A DNA stretch of 64,000 nt from Luteimicrobium subarcticum (GTDB lineage: Bacteria; Actinomycetota; Actinomycetes; Actinomycetales; Cellulomonadaceae). A program made the translations under genes and the position numbers. The notes beneath the pieces were generated by a model. It did not search any database and was not told the DNA's origin. It saw only the letters and a program-made list of their open reading frames with translations. Numbering within the stretch: the stretch's first letter is position 1; each line of letters begins with the position of its first letter. Shown here in pieces: positions 63,570-64,000 of the stretch. The DNA is taken from assembly GCF_002798015.1 (NCBI RefSeq), contig NZ_PGTZ01000006.1, forward strand, positions 1-64,000. Direction: 5' to 3'.

Positions 63570-63746
63570 GGTGGTCCTCCTCTCGTCCTGCTCGTGGTGC
63601 TCGGTGTCCTGGGTGGACTACGGGGTGGAGTGTTGTGGAGGAGCCCGTCCGGTCAGGTCTCCCTCCGCGACTGTCTGACGCCGGGGAAGTGCGTCAGCAG
63701 GCGGGAGGAGGCCTCACCGTGCGGACCCGCGAGGGCCGCGCCGACC
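63570..63746 (-). other. mraZ-rsmH intergenic region
   Basis: A 177-bp gap. CTGACGC (63675-63681) and GCGTCAG (63691-63697) form a 7-bp hairpin. The rest has the rsmH ribosome-binding site and no ORF. The TGGGN direct repeats known as MraZ sites were not found here; they would be expected upstream of mraZ, outside the window. Confidence 0.5.
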
Positions 63747-64000
63747 TCAGAGCCGGAGCCCGGGGACCACCTCCTCCGACGTCTGCGCGTACACGGCCTC
63801 CTGACGCTCCAGGTACTCCTGCCACGCCGGGAGGTCCCAGATCTCGACGCGGGTGCCGGCGCCGATCACGGCGACGTCCCGGTCGAGACCGGCGTACTGG
63901 CGCAGGTGCGCGGGCACCGACACGCGACCCTGCTTGTCCGGCGACTCGTCGGACGCCCCCGAGAGGAACACGCGCAGGTAGTCACGTGCCGCCTTGTTCG
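63747..64000 (-). CDS. mraZ: Transcriptional regulator MraZ (partial, 5' end outside window)
   Basis: The C-terminal 83 residues of a protein normally about 143 long. The first visible residues are [18 protein letters not shown], which match the middle of MraZ. The second SpoVT/AbrB-like half includes [19 protein letters not shown] and [11 protein letters not shown]. MraZ binds DNA upstream of its own operon. An internal ATG-like start at 63971 is not the real start, because homology continues to the window edge. Confidence 0.93.
   Translation of the reverse strand, partial: NKAARDYLRVFLSGASDESPDKQGRVSVPAHLRQYAGLDRDVAVIGAGTRVEIWDLPAWQEYLERQEAVYAQTSEEVVPGLRL

Noticed and set aside
63675-63697. 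MraZ operator between mraZ and rsmH
   Set aside because: The inverted repeat does not match the TGGGN direct-repeat sites described for MraZ, and those sites are expected upstream of mraZ.

Overview
The window reads as one continuous chromosomal segment of a very GC-rich actinobacterium. The best fit is the Cellulomonas group (Micrococcales). The reasons are a division and cell-wall cluster that has sepF and divIVA but no ftsA, frequent GTG starts, many start codons sitting 6-7 nt after a TAnnnT hexamer (leaderless mRNAs), an rRNA-type leader next to tyrS, a secreted GH18 chitinase, and a MurE that lacks the diaminopimelate motif. The genus is inferred from content and gene order, not from an rRNA sequence. 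Almost every gene lies on the minus strand, so operons read from high to low coordinates.

Layout from the right end, in the order most transcription runs. (1) 64000-46257: the division and cell-wall cluster mraZ (cut by the window edge), rsmH, ftsL, ftsI, murE, murF, mraY, murD, ftsW, murG, murC, ftsQ, ftsZ, pgeF-like and sepF, mostly coupled by 1-4 nt stop/start overlaps. (2) 46213-42424: yggT, divIVA, a DksA/TraR zinc-finger gene, lspA, an RluD-type pseudouridine synthase and a GNAT gene. (3) 42327-38752: dnaE, ending tail to tail with a secreted chitinase (37298-38683, plus) across a strong shared hairpin. (4) 37167-27373: a PPOX-fold gene, a small S4 gene (plus), hisD, a Rieske lipoprotein, a RecQ-like helicase fused to a phosphoribosyltransferase-like domain (plus), then hisC-hisB-unknown-hisH-hisA-sseB. 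(5) 27253-24813: an unknown membrane protein, a lipoprotein, a YtfJ/GerW-like gene (plus) and a DUF1844 gene (plus). (6) 24407-17168: infC-rpmI-rplT-TrmH-type methylase-thpR-pheS-pheT. (7) 17131-12174: an alpha/beta hydrolase, a lipoprotein penicillin-binding protein, thiD and a quinone oxidoreductase (plus). (8) 12080-401: argCJBDFRGH, a P-loop kinase, a 3-methyladenine DNA glycosylase and tyrS. (9) 350-1: a promoter and leader region pointing at an rRNA operon just outside the left edge.

Together the genes cover arginine synthesis with its repressor, most of the histidine pathway (hisG, hisI/E and hisF are not here), translation (IF-3, L35, L20, PheST, TyrS), lipid II synthesis and export, septum assembly and replication. 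I see no transposase, integrase, CRISPR array, prophage, tRNA or toxin-antitoxin pair. I found no convincing new multi-gene system. The points most worth a second look are the RecQ-phosphoribosyltransferase fusion, IF-3 with an AUC start and a roughly 190-residue Ala/Pro/Lys tail, a candidate ArgR operator inside the argC promoter spacer, a hairpin in the ftsZ 5' UTR, the MurE specificity motif, and an unknown gene inside the his operon.
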